A DNA stretch of 64,000 nt, taken from assembly GCA_009760855.2 (NCBI GenBank), contig WPIO01000014.1, forward strand, positions 4,146,501-4,210,500, in the 5' to 3' direction. The notes beneath the pieces are model-generated. The model was not told where the DNA came from. It searched no databases and saw nothing but the letters and a program-made list of their open reading frames with translations. The position numbers and the translations under genes are program-made. This stretch comes from Cristatella mucedo (Eukaryota; Bryozoa; Phylactolaemata; Cristatellidae). This document shows, in pieces, positions 57,198-64,000 of the stretch. Within the stretch, counting starts at the first letter, position 1, and each line of letters starts with the position of its first letter.

Positions 57198-60100
57198 CAC
57201 ATGCAGGATGGACATACTGACACACATGTGTGCGCAAGTGTGCACACCCACATAAGGCAGCAGGTCACATATAGAGACAGGAAAGGAAAGAGAGACAGAA
57301 AAGTGAGCAAGAGGAAAAAGAAAGGGTGGGGAAAGAGCTGCCAGGCATACCTGCACGGTGTTGCCGATGGATGGGTTAGCTGTAAGAATAGTGCCGTCAA
57401 GTACTTCAAACGGCAGCTGTGAGCCTGAGGAGCGTGAAACACCCTGCTCACATAGGAAGTGGGCTGACACCCGGCCGATCGGTTGAATAATATGTGGTCT
57501 ACAATGCTACAACACATCAGTCGTGTTACTTACACAAAAGTACATCAAAGCATAACATATCTGCCTCAACACTATAACGATGCAAGCGAAGATACACTCA
57601 CAATGTTTTTATCTTGATTATCAACAAAAGGTCGCACGGTATACATGCTTTCGTTAATTCGGATAAAGCCCCTAAAAAGGCAAAAAGGCACTCGCTTACA
57701 GACTGGCACCATAGAAAAAATGACTGGTAACAAGAAGCAGCCAGCAAGGAATGATGACCTGAGTTGTTCTGTCGCTAAATGCATAGCTAAGCACTACTGG
57801 CACGTCGATAGATCTGAAAGACAGAGCATCGTTCACACGATACCTGAGTCCATGGCACATGCTGACTGCAGCCATACAGAAGTTTTCGGCATGACCATCG
57901 CGTGTAAATGTGCCCTGGTAGAAGCACGGCTCCACTGCCTAAAATTTTGCAGACAGGAACAAAACACTGCAGTATCGTCCCCGACTTAGAACTCAACAAG
58001 CTAAACAGTCAATCAGAACTGAAGTATTGAGAACTGAGCTGCCTTTTTCGTCAGTAGGAAATTACTATGAGTATAAACACTCCATGTATTATTACAATGA
58101 TAACCGGCAGATAAAATTGCAATTACTATAATGATTATCAGTCTTTGTATAGCACTCTAAGATAAATTAATCTATATTCAGCTGCTTTACAACTCACTGC
58201 AAGAGAAGCAATAACAAATATTTAATGAAAAGTCAATTGTCCTGCTTGTGCAAGCATGCAAAAGCATCAGGCTAAGACAAGCAAGCAAAAGTAGACAAAA
58301 GACTCACGGCCGATGGTTAGTTAGATTCCCGATTAGTAACAGTAGCTCAATGATGAATAGGTAAGCAAAGCACACAGTAAAAAATAAAAGTCCCGGGGGT
58401 GCAAGCATAGCATTATCTAGGACTATCTTCCTATAATACACTATGCCAAAATATAGCCTGGCTGGTAGTTGAGCACTAGCTGGAGTTTCAGCATCAGTAA
58501 AGCCAAGGTCGATGTGTGGCATGTGATCAATGCAGCAAAGGCAGCTTATGCATACCAAAATACGAAAATGCTCAGCAACCTCCACGTACACATATAGACT
58601 GCTTTTTGTCTTGTCTTCTAACCGGTGCGCTGGCTATGGCCCACGACAGCCACACTACTAGTGTCTCCAGCTTATTTTAACCGCATGCTGGCATAGCCAG
58701 CTGTCCGAGCTCAATGCTGGCAACAGTCTAGGGGAGCCGCCCACTCCCGGTCCAGCTTGCGCGGCAGGCTGGCAACTAGCAAACGGCACTGATCAACAGG
58801 CAAAATGTTGTAGCAACCTGGTAGCACCCAACCTGAAGCCAGTTGGCCAACAGACCGGTCTGCTCCCTATGCAAACTTGCCGAGCCAATGAAGGTCGGCA
58901 GGAGCCGGAAGAAAAGCCACGGCCAGAGTTCTAGCTTCGATCTCTCTCGATCTCTCTCTCGATCTCTCCCTCCCCCCTCTCTCTCTCTCTCCCTCCCTCT
59001 CTCTGTCCCCTTCAGACTCTATCATCTGATCCTTCACGGTTGCTCTCCTGTCAGCCGAGCAGCAATCAACATGGAGCAGACCAACAGGCAAGGCACCTCG
59101 AGTCAACCGTCATCTCAAAAGAGCCATTACGGTACCGAAACCCAATGTATAGGAAGGAGACCCAGATAACGGCACGGACGTCGACCCAGCATTGCAACCT
59201 CCTAAGCAGGTTTAATTGCTTGCAAGCTATCGAAGCCAGGAGCCTGGAAGTGGCAGCCTGTCAGTAGCAGCAGCGTCTTCACACTAGTACCTTGATTGCA
59301 ACCTGCCGATCCTCTTGTGCAGTCACGTTTGCTTTTAGGATCTCCCTGAAAAGCAGAGACATTGGGGAAAGTGTATAAACACTTGCAGCGGCACGAGCTC
59401 ATGCGGTGGCAGGATGCTGACGAACAAGACAGGAGGGTTCAGATCTCGCAGCCCACAGCCTCTCAGCACCAGCGCCAGCTCTAGCTGATTCTTCGATTGA
59501 ATAGTGCCAGCCAATAACATGACACACTAAAATGCCTTGCTGCTCCTACTAGGGATTGCCGGCAGCCTCAACATTGCCGACATATATCCGACTTGAAAGC
59601 GATTTTGCATGTACTAGCTTCCAAGCTCCATAATCGGTTCATTACAAAAACGCCGGGAAACGGTGCTTAGTATAATATAACAGATGCACTCCCGAAGTCT
59701 ACTGAATTGAAAACCTTCTGTCTTCGCCAAATGGAAGCCCGATAACCTTAGCACCAGTCATGGGGCAACGACCCACCTTGGCTTCAATACTGCAGGCAGG
59801 TTCTCGTGCTACAAGGTATGCTCCGCTCAGGACTGATAAGATCAAAAAATTAAATTCCTAAATGCACATAAACAAACTTCACACGATACCAACACGTCAC
59901 AGTAAGTAAGCAAGCCTTTCAGGAAACGGCGCTTTGGAAACGTGGAGTATTTTCTGGCTCTCGTCTGTCTCTGATACGAATAATGCACTTACACACTCAC
60001 AATTTAGTTCTAGTGTTGGCAGTAAAAAAGGCCATGGATGCATGCATAGCTCCACTAGTCAACTGACCTATCATAGAGCTTACAAATACCGAATACAAAA

Positions 60101-60709
60101 AAGTGATCTTCATCAGTTAAATGTTCAAGCAAAAATCCTAGCAGACCCACTCGGAGCCGACTTCTTTGCAATCCTCTTGGTTCAGTTTAGTAATCGAGCG
60201 CTCACAGTGAGAGAGAACGGCTGCACACTAGGGCACTTACATTTCAGTAAGGCATCGACCACATTCACTCCAGCTTGGACCACAGCCGAAACCCTCTGAG
60301 CCACACACAAAAAGTAATGGCACCTCACCCAAAGAGGTTTACATTTGCAAGTAGTTGGACTGTGAACAAAGCAGCATAGCAAGTGAAGCCCTTTAATCCT
60401 CGCTACCTATCGTTCGAGCTCATACGGTTCAAACTTAATGACTAGAAAGGCCAGCACTTGGGTCAGCCGGTGGCTAAATCTTAGGAGGATACCATCAAAT
60501 CAGATGGTACACGGGCCCTCCTTGAAGCTGGAAGAAGCATCGGCAGACCATCACAGGACAAGCAATGCAGCAGCAGCGAGTAGCTCCACCAGCAGCACCG
60601 TGGCCGAAGCAGTAGGTGCAGCAGCAGCAGGCATGTCGGCTGCAGCTGGCACGACAGAGAGAGGAGAGAGAGGGAGGGAGGGAGGGGGAGAGGGAGGGGG
60701 AGAGAGAGG

Positions 60710-60750
<41 letters not shown>

Positions 60751-62282
60751 CAGCAACCGTGGTGGCAGTAGCAGGCATGTGGCAGTTACAGCAAAGCAGA
60801 AGCTGTTTCAGCACCTGCAATAACCAACCACAGCACTGGCAGCAACCACAAGAAAGAGGCAGGGAAGCAGCCAAAGCCGACAGGGCTGTTAATTAGGCTG
60901 CCCCTTGTCTAGGAGGCTCAGACGGCAGGCACACAAAGTCTGAGGCTGTGAAGGCTGGCACTTGAAGCCCATTGAACTGATCAATGCCGACTGGAAGGCA
61001 CAGCTGCGATCTCACTGCCCCCTGAGACAAACATTTGAGCCACCCTTTGAGTCGGTTCCTCGGGCTCATTCCGGTTTGCTGCACCCCTGAATCAGCTTGG
61101 CATAATTGAATTCAGGATGACAGAGCTGCCCCACTAATTGAATCCGCTTTGGTTCAGCCGATAGTACGCCTAAGCTTCGTCAGTTCTACCCAGTAAGCAG
61201 CAGTAGAGATAAATAACTACTCGAACTGGTCACTTAGCAACTACTGGCAGCCAGCCAAAGCACAGGTCAACAGTAAGGTCATATGTTTTCCTTGGCTGCA
61301 AGGCAGTTCGGTTACCTGCATTGCTAACCTCATCGGCCTCTACCCTCATCAATGGCAGCTACATTTGGCTACATGCTGTGAGCAACAATCACGGTCAGGT
61401 GCTTCCCCACTGCATGAGTATAGGGGTATTATGGGGTACGGGAGGAGACCGGATAGAAAGCATAGCTCAAGGTATTATGAACCGAGGGTCGGGAGATACA
61501 GGATGATGTTGGTAGACCCCACATTGTAAAAACTTGGTAAATAATCCTTTGGCTGTCAATATACAGAGAGTTTAATACCTTCCCATTTCCATTCATCGAA
61601 AAAATAAACAGCAGAAAACGCTTTCGACAGTGTCAGCATGAGCCAATCATGCCGAAATTCAATGTCATAAGCAAAGGAAATTATTAGGATTCAGCCAAGG
61701 TGGACCAGATCTTGCACTTTTTCCGAGGCAGACAATCGCTGGTGGTCTTAAGGGGCATGTCCAAAGGCAGCCAGTTGTTCGGGGAATCCCAGGGAAGAGG
61801 TGAGGGCCAGCATTACACCTAAGTATTATAGGAGTTCTCAGATACCAGCAGCCTCCACCCCAATTTCTGGCTGCAACTATTTATGAATACCAGGATAAGG
61901 TAAGCAATCATGGCAGAATAAAACGTGCCTATACGTGGTTAACTCTTAGCCCAGCTGTATACGTCTGAAAGCAGAGGTATTTACACCACAGTTCAAGATA
62001 CGTTTATAGCTAAAGGTTACCTTAAGCTCTTATAGCATACCCTAGTGCCATCCCCACAGCCTCAATAACAGCCAAAGCATCCTGGTCTTGGCCCAAAGCA
62101 CCAGGTACGGTCGGCCAGCCTTACATATCCATACGGCCCAGTGAAAGAAAGCAAGTAGGCATACTAACCGTAGCAGCGGGTGACACTGGATATAAATGCA
62201 GCCAATCGTGCACAAAGCTAAAAGCACGCCAAGTAATTATTTGGACCGTGCAAATTTAAAGAAAATCCTGTCGATGAATATA

Positions 62283-62352
<70 letters not shown>

Positions 62353-64000
62353 CTCATTTATATAGCACTAGCACCGAGAAGAACCTAATCTCTATCCAAG
62401 TGCTTTGCATATGCCGAAGGGCTCGAACCCACGACCTCGGTTGTAGAAGGTGCACACATTGCCCACGGAGCAAACCAGGAGCAAAGCCTACAGTATTACA
62501 GCAGTAAGTAATTTCCCTCTGCCCCTTCCTGCAGCAGCCTCGTACGCAAGCCGATAGCCACGTCAATGACATAAATACACCAATGCTTACACCTAAGGAC
62601 AGACGAGCTTAATCATCTTTGTGAACAAATGGCTTGGAAACTCGTTGAACGGACATCTGCAATGGTATGGGTAGCTTAATCTCAAATCCAAACATAGTAT
62701 GAACAAGGCGAGCATACTGTCACACGAGCACACCTGCACACACATGCATGCAGGCAGGCTGAGGCATGGGGTGGGCCGAGCACTAGCTGAATGCTCACAA
62801 CGAAAATATACGAAGGCATGCAGACACAGTGATAAACGGCAGCGAGCCACACTTTCGGTGCACAGAAGCATGCATTCAATGGGCCTCACTCGTTCAGCTT
62901 CAGCTTTAGCCTGTATTTTGTGCCACCAATATTCAGGAAAAGGAACAGATTCTTCGGGGAGCTCTGGAATTTACAAGAAAGACACGTTAGCAGCAACCGA
63001 GAGTGGACTCTTCAAGTGCAAGGCCAAGCAGCATAGGTTCACCGACACAGGCCAGAATGCACGACCAGCCAGCTGCGAGCGAGCCTTTCTCCCTGCCACG
63101 TCAGGAAGTTTTAAACTTAAACGTTGGAACTCTAGTGTTCACAGGATTTTATAAACATAAGTAAACGGATCGTCACAATATTTCCTCCAGATAAAGAATG
63201 GTGAACTTCGGCTGAGTAATAAAGACTGTAACGGTACCACGACAAACAGTAGCAAAGATGCATTGAGACCACACTAATCGAAGAACATTACGTCTTAGCA
63301 CACAGAGTTTAGAACAGGCCAATTAATTTGTCATTATTTGCGCCACAATGCACCGACACGGTTAAAAGTGCAAAAACAAGGGCCCGAGCACGGAGGCTGC
63401 TAGCTCATCGAAGGACTGGAGCAGGGCTACTCGTGGAACCAGTTGGTGGAAAACCAACACGACTATGGTAAACTTTCACTAGGTAAACTTTTACTTGTAT
63501 CCCTGAGTCTTGGCACAGTGGTATGGCGCTCAAACTTCACAACCCAGGTGTTTAGTTCAGTCCTACAGCAGATGATCTTTTACAGCCCACTACTGCATGC
63601 TGGGTAAAAAAATCAGCAAAGGCTCTTATCACGTAGTAAAATGAGCTTACTTATTCAGCTGCTTCTTTTTTTTAGAACCGATTACATGGAAACATAATTG
63701 CACGGCATTTGGAAGATGCCCGTGGCTATGCATAACAAGTAAAGGAATATATAGTTGTCGGTATTGAAAAACCTTAAGGTAAGCCGATACAACAGCATAG
63801 CCACAAAACTGCAATGCATAAGCTAATTGACACACCAATCAGCAATGACGGATGCACTCTGCCTGGTCTAGGCTCCCTCACCCGAATGGGGCATATTAAG
63901 TGCAGGGAAATGTAGTCGGCTGCTGATGGAAAGTTCGGGGCATTCGATGGCAACTGGAGGCTCTCGGCAGGGATCGATGATCTGGCGTTCAATTGTCTAG
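32175..64000 (-). CDS. ADAM-family membrane protein, predicted pseudoprotease, 5' incomplete
   Basis: Type I membrane protein of the ADAM (disintegrin and metalloprotease) family, acting at the cell surface. Minus-strand exons, joined in phase: 64000-63882, 62963-62890, 59345-59291, 57938-57844, 57671-57602, 57443-57351, 55229-55176, 54807-54736, 53732-53709, 51615-51509, 48884-48712, [unresolved near 44.7 kb], 44403-44295, 41063-40995, 40815-40720, 40582-40502, 40068-39830, 37196-37080, 36908-36743, 36451-36186, 33498-32175. Order of parts: prodomain, metalloprotease-like, disintegrin, cysteine-rich, EGF-like, transmembrane, 440-residue tail. About 1,130 residues are visible; signal peptide and start lie beyond the window. 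The active-site motif is HHLGHVLGLLHD, lacking the catalytic Glu, so protease activity is unlikely. Closest by logic are the non-catalytic ADAMs (ADAM11/22/23 type), but orthology is not shown. Confidence 0.94.
33955..34080 (-). mobile_element. LINE fragment, second subfamily
   Basis: Shares GGAAGCATAGCTGAGT and GAAGTGAGTAGCATGGAAGT with 12826-12895 and 24214-24275, which in reverse match the end of the LINE frame at 46200-46330. Confidence 0.5.
34130..34575 (+). mobile_element. CR1-like LINE 3' end
   Basis: End of the reverse transcriptase frame (HHRTTCFSESN-like, LKSF, then TTTAAAAAGAACTTAAAAAC), the GCATGCTGACACAGTGCATG UTR blocks, the hairpin and an ATTATTATTACTATTATTATTA tail. Nearly collinear with 43740-44200. 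Confidence 0.75.
36186..36451 (-). CDS. ADAM exon: EGF-like end, stalk and transmembrane helix
   Basis: Starts RCTSIGVCHCNADFGLPDC, completing the EGF-like fold begun by CSGHG in the preceding exon. A Gly/Ser-rich stalk follows, then LKWLIIIAVSLAVLVVGLVL...FCMR, a clear single-pass transmembrane helix. It ends in phase 2 and joins the tail exon, where basic residues continue directly (stop-transfer). Confidence 0.93.
36743..40068 (-). CDS. ADAM cysteine-rich domain exons
   Basis: Exons 40068-39830 (CPPDVVIQDGEPCAA...LCYGGQCVQRDAQCERLWG...LCYLLN...YGHCG), 37196-37080 (DAPCGLLQCSGGSLVP...INQYQC) and 36908-36743 (FLVADGTKCGEGSVCIAQSC...LTCSGHG). These match the CP.D....DG.PC...Y.G.C......C..LWG, CG.L.C and V.DGT.CG...VC....C blocks. 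Phases are 2, 2 and 0. The acceptor of the last exon (gcaag|T) was chosen because it keeps the frame. Confidence 0.92.
37381..38420 (+). mobile_element. LINE reverse transcriptase remnant (catalytic region)
   Basis: Reads across several frames: MVDLSTAFDTIDHLIN (RT motif with AFD), FYADDTKLYP (YADD catalytic box) near 37672-37702, then HRLPIKHRIDFTILNLAYRSL. Frameshifts and stops make it dead. Lies antisense in an ADAM intron (39830 to 37196). Confidence 0.75.
38897..39061 (+). mobile_element. tRNA-derived SINE, family A
   Basis: GGCCGCAATGGCTCACTAGG head, GGGTTCAAATCCTG B box region, and GGCTGTTAAATCAGCTAGC end; about as well preserved as 18638-18792. Confidence 0.75.
40502..41063 (-). CDS. 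ADAM disintegrin domain exons
   Basis: Exons 41063-40995 (YCGNGVLERGEQCDCGPAA), 40815-40720 (CHLVDPCCDGATCML...SGTCCEGCR) and 40582-40502 (VCRSAKTDCDVPEHCDGLSG), all in phase 0. The cysteine spacing matches the disintegrin consensus CGNG.VE.GE.CDCG....C....CC...TC.L......C..G.CC..C....G..CR.....CD.PE.C.G. The integrin-binding loop has D-C-D at its tip, an ADAM-type X-C-D rather than RGD. Confidence 0.93.
41064..44294. other. ADAM intron before the disintegrin domain
   Basis: gtgagt donor (minus, after 44295) and ctttcag acceptor before 41063. Contains the LINE at 43385-44200; between 41100 and 43380 I see no supported feature except a short direct repeat of CAATGACGAC at 41640-41675. Confidence 0.5.
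43385..44200 (+). mobile_element. CR1-like LINE, 5'-truncated
   Basis: Frame 43473-43874 encodes the reverse transcriptase C-terminal region (HAFVTSRLDFC, LADLHWLPVKQRIDFKV, LSDILPHLVNHRTTRFSES, FGDRAFSLYAPKAWNSLPT). It is nearly the same as the minus copy at 9733-10260. The 3' UTR with TGCTGACACTGTGCATGCTG, the hairpin at about 44125-44165 and an ATT-repeat tail follow. Lies antisense to ADAM, just beside exon 44403-44295. Confidence 0.85.
44295..55229 (-). CDS. ADAM metalloprotease-like domain exons
   Basis: Exons 55229-55176 (ITERTRVLRLAIMVDNAF, the first strand), 54807-54736 (FNYVSLLVNAVDM), 53732-53709 (24-nt micro-exon, QAVGFGVW, matching LVGLEVW), 51615-51509 (DEFQVV...AYDAAVLL, matching ..HD.AQLLTG), 48884-48712 (GQSVDEEYAGSSVQDSIC, then the zinc motif) and 44403-44295 (AWDFSQCSRSRF...PASCLSQ, the FS.CS...F...G..CL end). 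A Met-turn segment (GSILMAS) is visible near 44717-44667, but I could not find a donor that fits the phase, so that exon is unresolved. Confidence 0.85.
45645..46480 (+). mobile_element. LINE, second subfamily (reverse transcriptase C-terminal region)
   Basis: Frames 45645-45974 and 46026-46412 encode YQLDYCNSLSAGLPKKATRP, LYLAELLHQFQPVRALRS, KTIGDRSFSSAGPRLWKSLP and a terminal LLRETKCVGYRM...NSPA stop. It is distinct from the 43.4-kb subfamily. One frameshift or stop separates the two frames. Confidence 0.75.
46486..46745 (-). mobile_element. LINE fragment (reverse transcriptase region, antisense)
   Basis: The minus strand resembles LQLVHNSAALLVYRHRQSCH and the SLMSELH segment also seen at 38115-38180 in plus. 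Lies tail-to-tail with 45645-46480. Confidence 0.55.
48206..48418. repeat. Microsatellites (AG)n and (AC)n
   Basis: (AG)n at 48206-48259 and, 90 bp on, (AC)n at about 48350-48418, just 3' (minus sense) of the zinc-motif exon. Confidence 0.95.
48712..48884 (-). CDS. ADAM exon with zinc-binding motif lacking the catalytic Glu
   Basis: 173-nt exon, acceptor ttttag at 48885-48890, donor gtaagc after 48712. It encodes ARIIAHHLGHVLGLLHDGD. The ADAM consensus is HEXXHXXGXXHD. All three zinc-ligand His, the Gly and the final Asp are kept, but the second residue, the general-base Glu, is His (codon at 48749-48751). The rest of the exon matches the domain, including a Cys in the place of the usual CS..., so the frame is right. 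Confidence 0.9.
50440..50600 (+). mobile_element. tRNA-derived SINE, family B (plus orientation)
   Basis: TGGCCTAGTGGTCAAGGTGC is a near-perfect tRNA A-box region, and GGGCTGGAGCC is a degenerate B box. The 3' part AATAGAAATTAAGTTCTCTT and TATACAAATGAATTTTATT match the family tail. A fragment of the same type lies at 12957-13060. Confidence 0.65.
50600..51150 (-). mobile_element. LINE 3' region, another subfamily
   Basis: TAGAGCACCCTAAGAGAACC and AAATCTCTTTCGTGCACTTT give the 3' hairpin in minus orientation; further on, the minus strand carries decayed reverse transcriptase (LPVLSELHWPFVKHNIDLKI-like). A relative lies at 58130-58560 (minus). Confidence 0.5.
52769..52954. mobile_element. 186-bp non-autonomous hAT transposon, SPIN-like
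   Basis: Terminal inverted repeats: left CAGTGGTTTTCTACC, right (reversed) CAGCGGTTCTCAACC. Flanked by near-identical 8-bp duplications (TTTTACAG at 52761-52768, CTTTACAG at 52955-52962), as hAT elements make. Inside, TACAGTTCCTCATGTTGTGG, GTGACCCCAACCATAAAATT, GATGGTCTTAGGGGACC, GAAAGGGTCGTTCGAC and GGTCGCGACCCACTGG match, from memory, the SPIN family described from tetrapods and a few invertebrates. No transposase is encoded. It sits in an ADAM intron (53709 to 51615). Confidence 0.85.
53770..54135 (+). mobile_element. CR1-like LINE 3' end, diverged
   Basis: Contains the CCACCTAGAAAGTC-type hairpin near 54080-54120, the TTGACCGTGCCTTCAGTTCG coding remnant and a short ATTATTATG tail. A small related piece lies at 51765-51830. 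Confidence 0.5.
56140..56278 (-). mobile_element. tRNA-derived SINE, family B
   Basis: Same family as 23190-23320, with a run of about 12 G in the plus strand at 56243-56254 in the tRNA-like part. Confidence 0.65.
57101..57194. repeat. Compound microsatellite (AC)n(AG)n
   Basis: (AC)n to about 57135, then (AG)n to 57194, in an ADAM intron. Confidence 0.95.
57351..64000 (-). CDS. ADAM prodomain exons
   Basis: Six exons: 64000-63882 (open to the window edge, ends ICPIR), 62963-62890 (NIGGTKYRLKLKLN, the usual L.L..N segment), 59345-59291 (EEILKANVTAQEDRQVAIK), 57938-57844 (EPCFYQGTFTRDGHAEN...SMCHGL, the hallmark C.Y.G......S..S.C.GLRG), 57671-57602 (GFIRINESMYTVRPF, as in GLI.IN...Y.IEP) and 57443-57351 (LPFEVLDGTILTANPSIGN). 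Each junction keeps the frame. No good furin-type R-X-K/R-R site is visible before the protease domain; the only R-X-X-R (RVLR) sits within its first strand. Confidence 0.85.
58130..58560 (-). mobile_element. LINE 3' region, same subfamily as 50600-51150
   Basis: TATAGCACTCTAAGATAAAT and CTTTACAACTCACTGCAAGA match 50617-50680. Mostly UTR. Confidence 0.45.
60653..60747. repeat. Purine-rich (GA)n/(GGGA)n tract
   Basis: GAGAGAGG, GGAGGGAGGG and GAGAGAGAG runs in an ADAM intron. A pyrimidine counterpart (CT)n/(CCCT)n lies at 58936-59010. Confidence 0.9.
62279..62351. repeat. (AT)n microsatellite attached to a SINE
   Basis: About 70 bp of AT repeats, directly joined to the 3' end of the SINE-B copy at 62352-62475. 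Confidence 0.9.
62352..62475 (-). mobile_element. tRNA-derived SINE, family B, with a long (AT)n tail
   Basis: AACTCATTTATATAGCACTA and GGCTCGAACCCACGACCTCGG match the family; the 3' end in sense orientation runs directly into (AT)n at 62279-62351. Confidence 0.7.

Larger units (their letters stand above)
57939..63881. other. ADAM introns in the prodomain region
   Basis: Apart from exons 59345-59291 and 62963-62890, this holds LINE and SINE pieces (58130-58560, 62279-62475, 63500-63662) and purine or pyrimidine tracts. A possible short exon at 60298-60251 (acceptor ggctcag, donor gtaagt) does not keep the frame and was not included. Confidence 0.4.

Noticed and set aside
60251-60298. Possible ADAM exon with good splice sites
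   Set aside because: In the needed phase it gives a stop, and exons 62890 and 59345 join in frame without it.
1-64000. CRISPR arrays, bacterial operons, prophage
   Set aside because: Spliced genes, SINEs and LINEs show this is animal nuclear DNA; no regularly spaced repeats of CRISPR type are present.

Overview
The window is nuclear DNA from a multicellular animal. It holds two spliced protein-coding genes with small exons and introns of 0.1-6 kb, many dinucleotide microsatellites, and a dense load of non-LTR retrotransposon (LINE) and tRNA-derived SINE fragments. The dynein and ADAM (disintegrin-and-metalloprotease) families together point to a ciliated metazoan, probably an invertebrate. 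I cannot place the lineage more closely from sequence alone.

Plus strand, 1-26412: the 3' part of a dynein heavy chain gene, covering AAA5, AAA6 and the whole C-terminal domain. The motor's earlier parts (tail, linker, AAA1-4, stalk) lie upstream of the window. About 15 exons join in phase. The protein is divergent, with an extra Ser/Thr-rich insertion in AAA5 and Gln/Ala-rich insertions in the C-terminal domain. One intron appears to be GC-AG. The largest intron (8916-14889) holds LINE and SINE copies, including a SINE nested in a LINE, and two unrecognised minus-strand reading frames.

Middle, 26413-32174: a repeat-rich spacer between two convergent genes, with a long (GA)n/(AT)n tract, a SINE and LINE remnants.

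Minus strand, 64000-32175: an ADAM-family type I membrane protein that runs off the right edge at its 5' end. Prodomain, metalloprotease-like, disintegrin, cysteine-rich, EGF-like and transmembrane parts can be followed exon by exon, ending in one large exon for a 440-residue Ser-rich cytoplasmic tail. The zinc-binding motif keeps all three histidines but has His where the catalytic Glu belongs, so the protein is probably a pseudoprotease acting by adhesion or signalling.

Its introns contain CR1-like LINE copies, two tRNA-derived SINE families, microsatellites, and a 186-bp non-autonomous DNA transposon that closely resembles the horizontally transferred SPIN (hAT) family. One SINE family shares its 3' end with the LINE, which suggests the LINE mobilises it. 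The two genes have no evident functional link; they are simply tail-to-tail neighbours.
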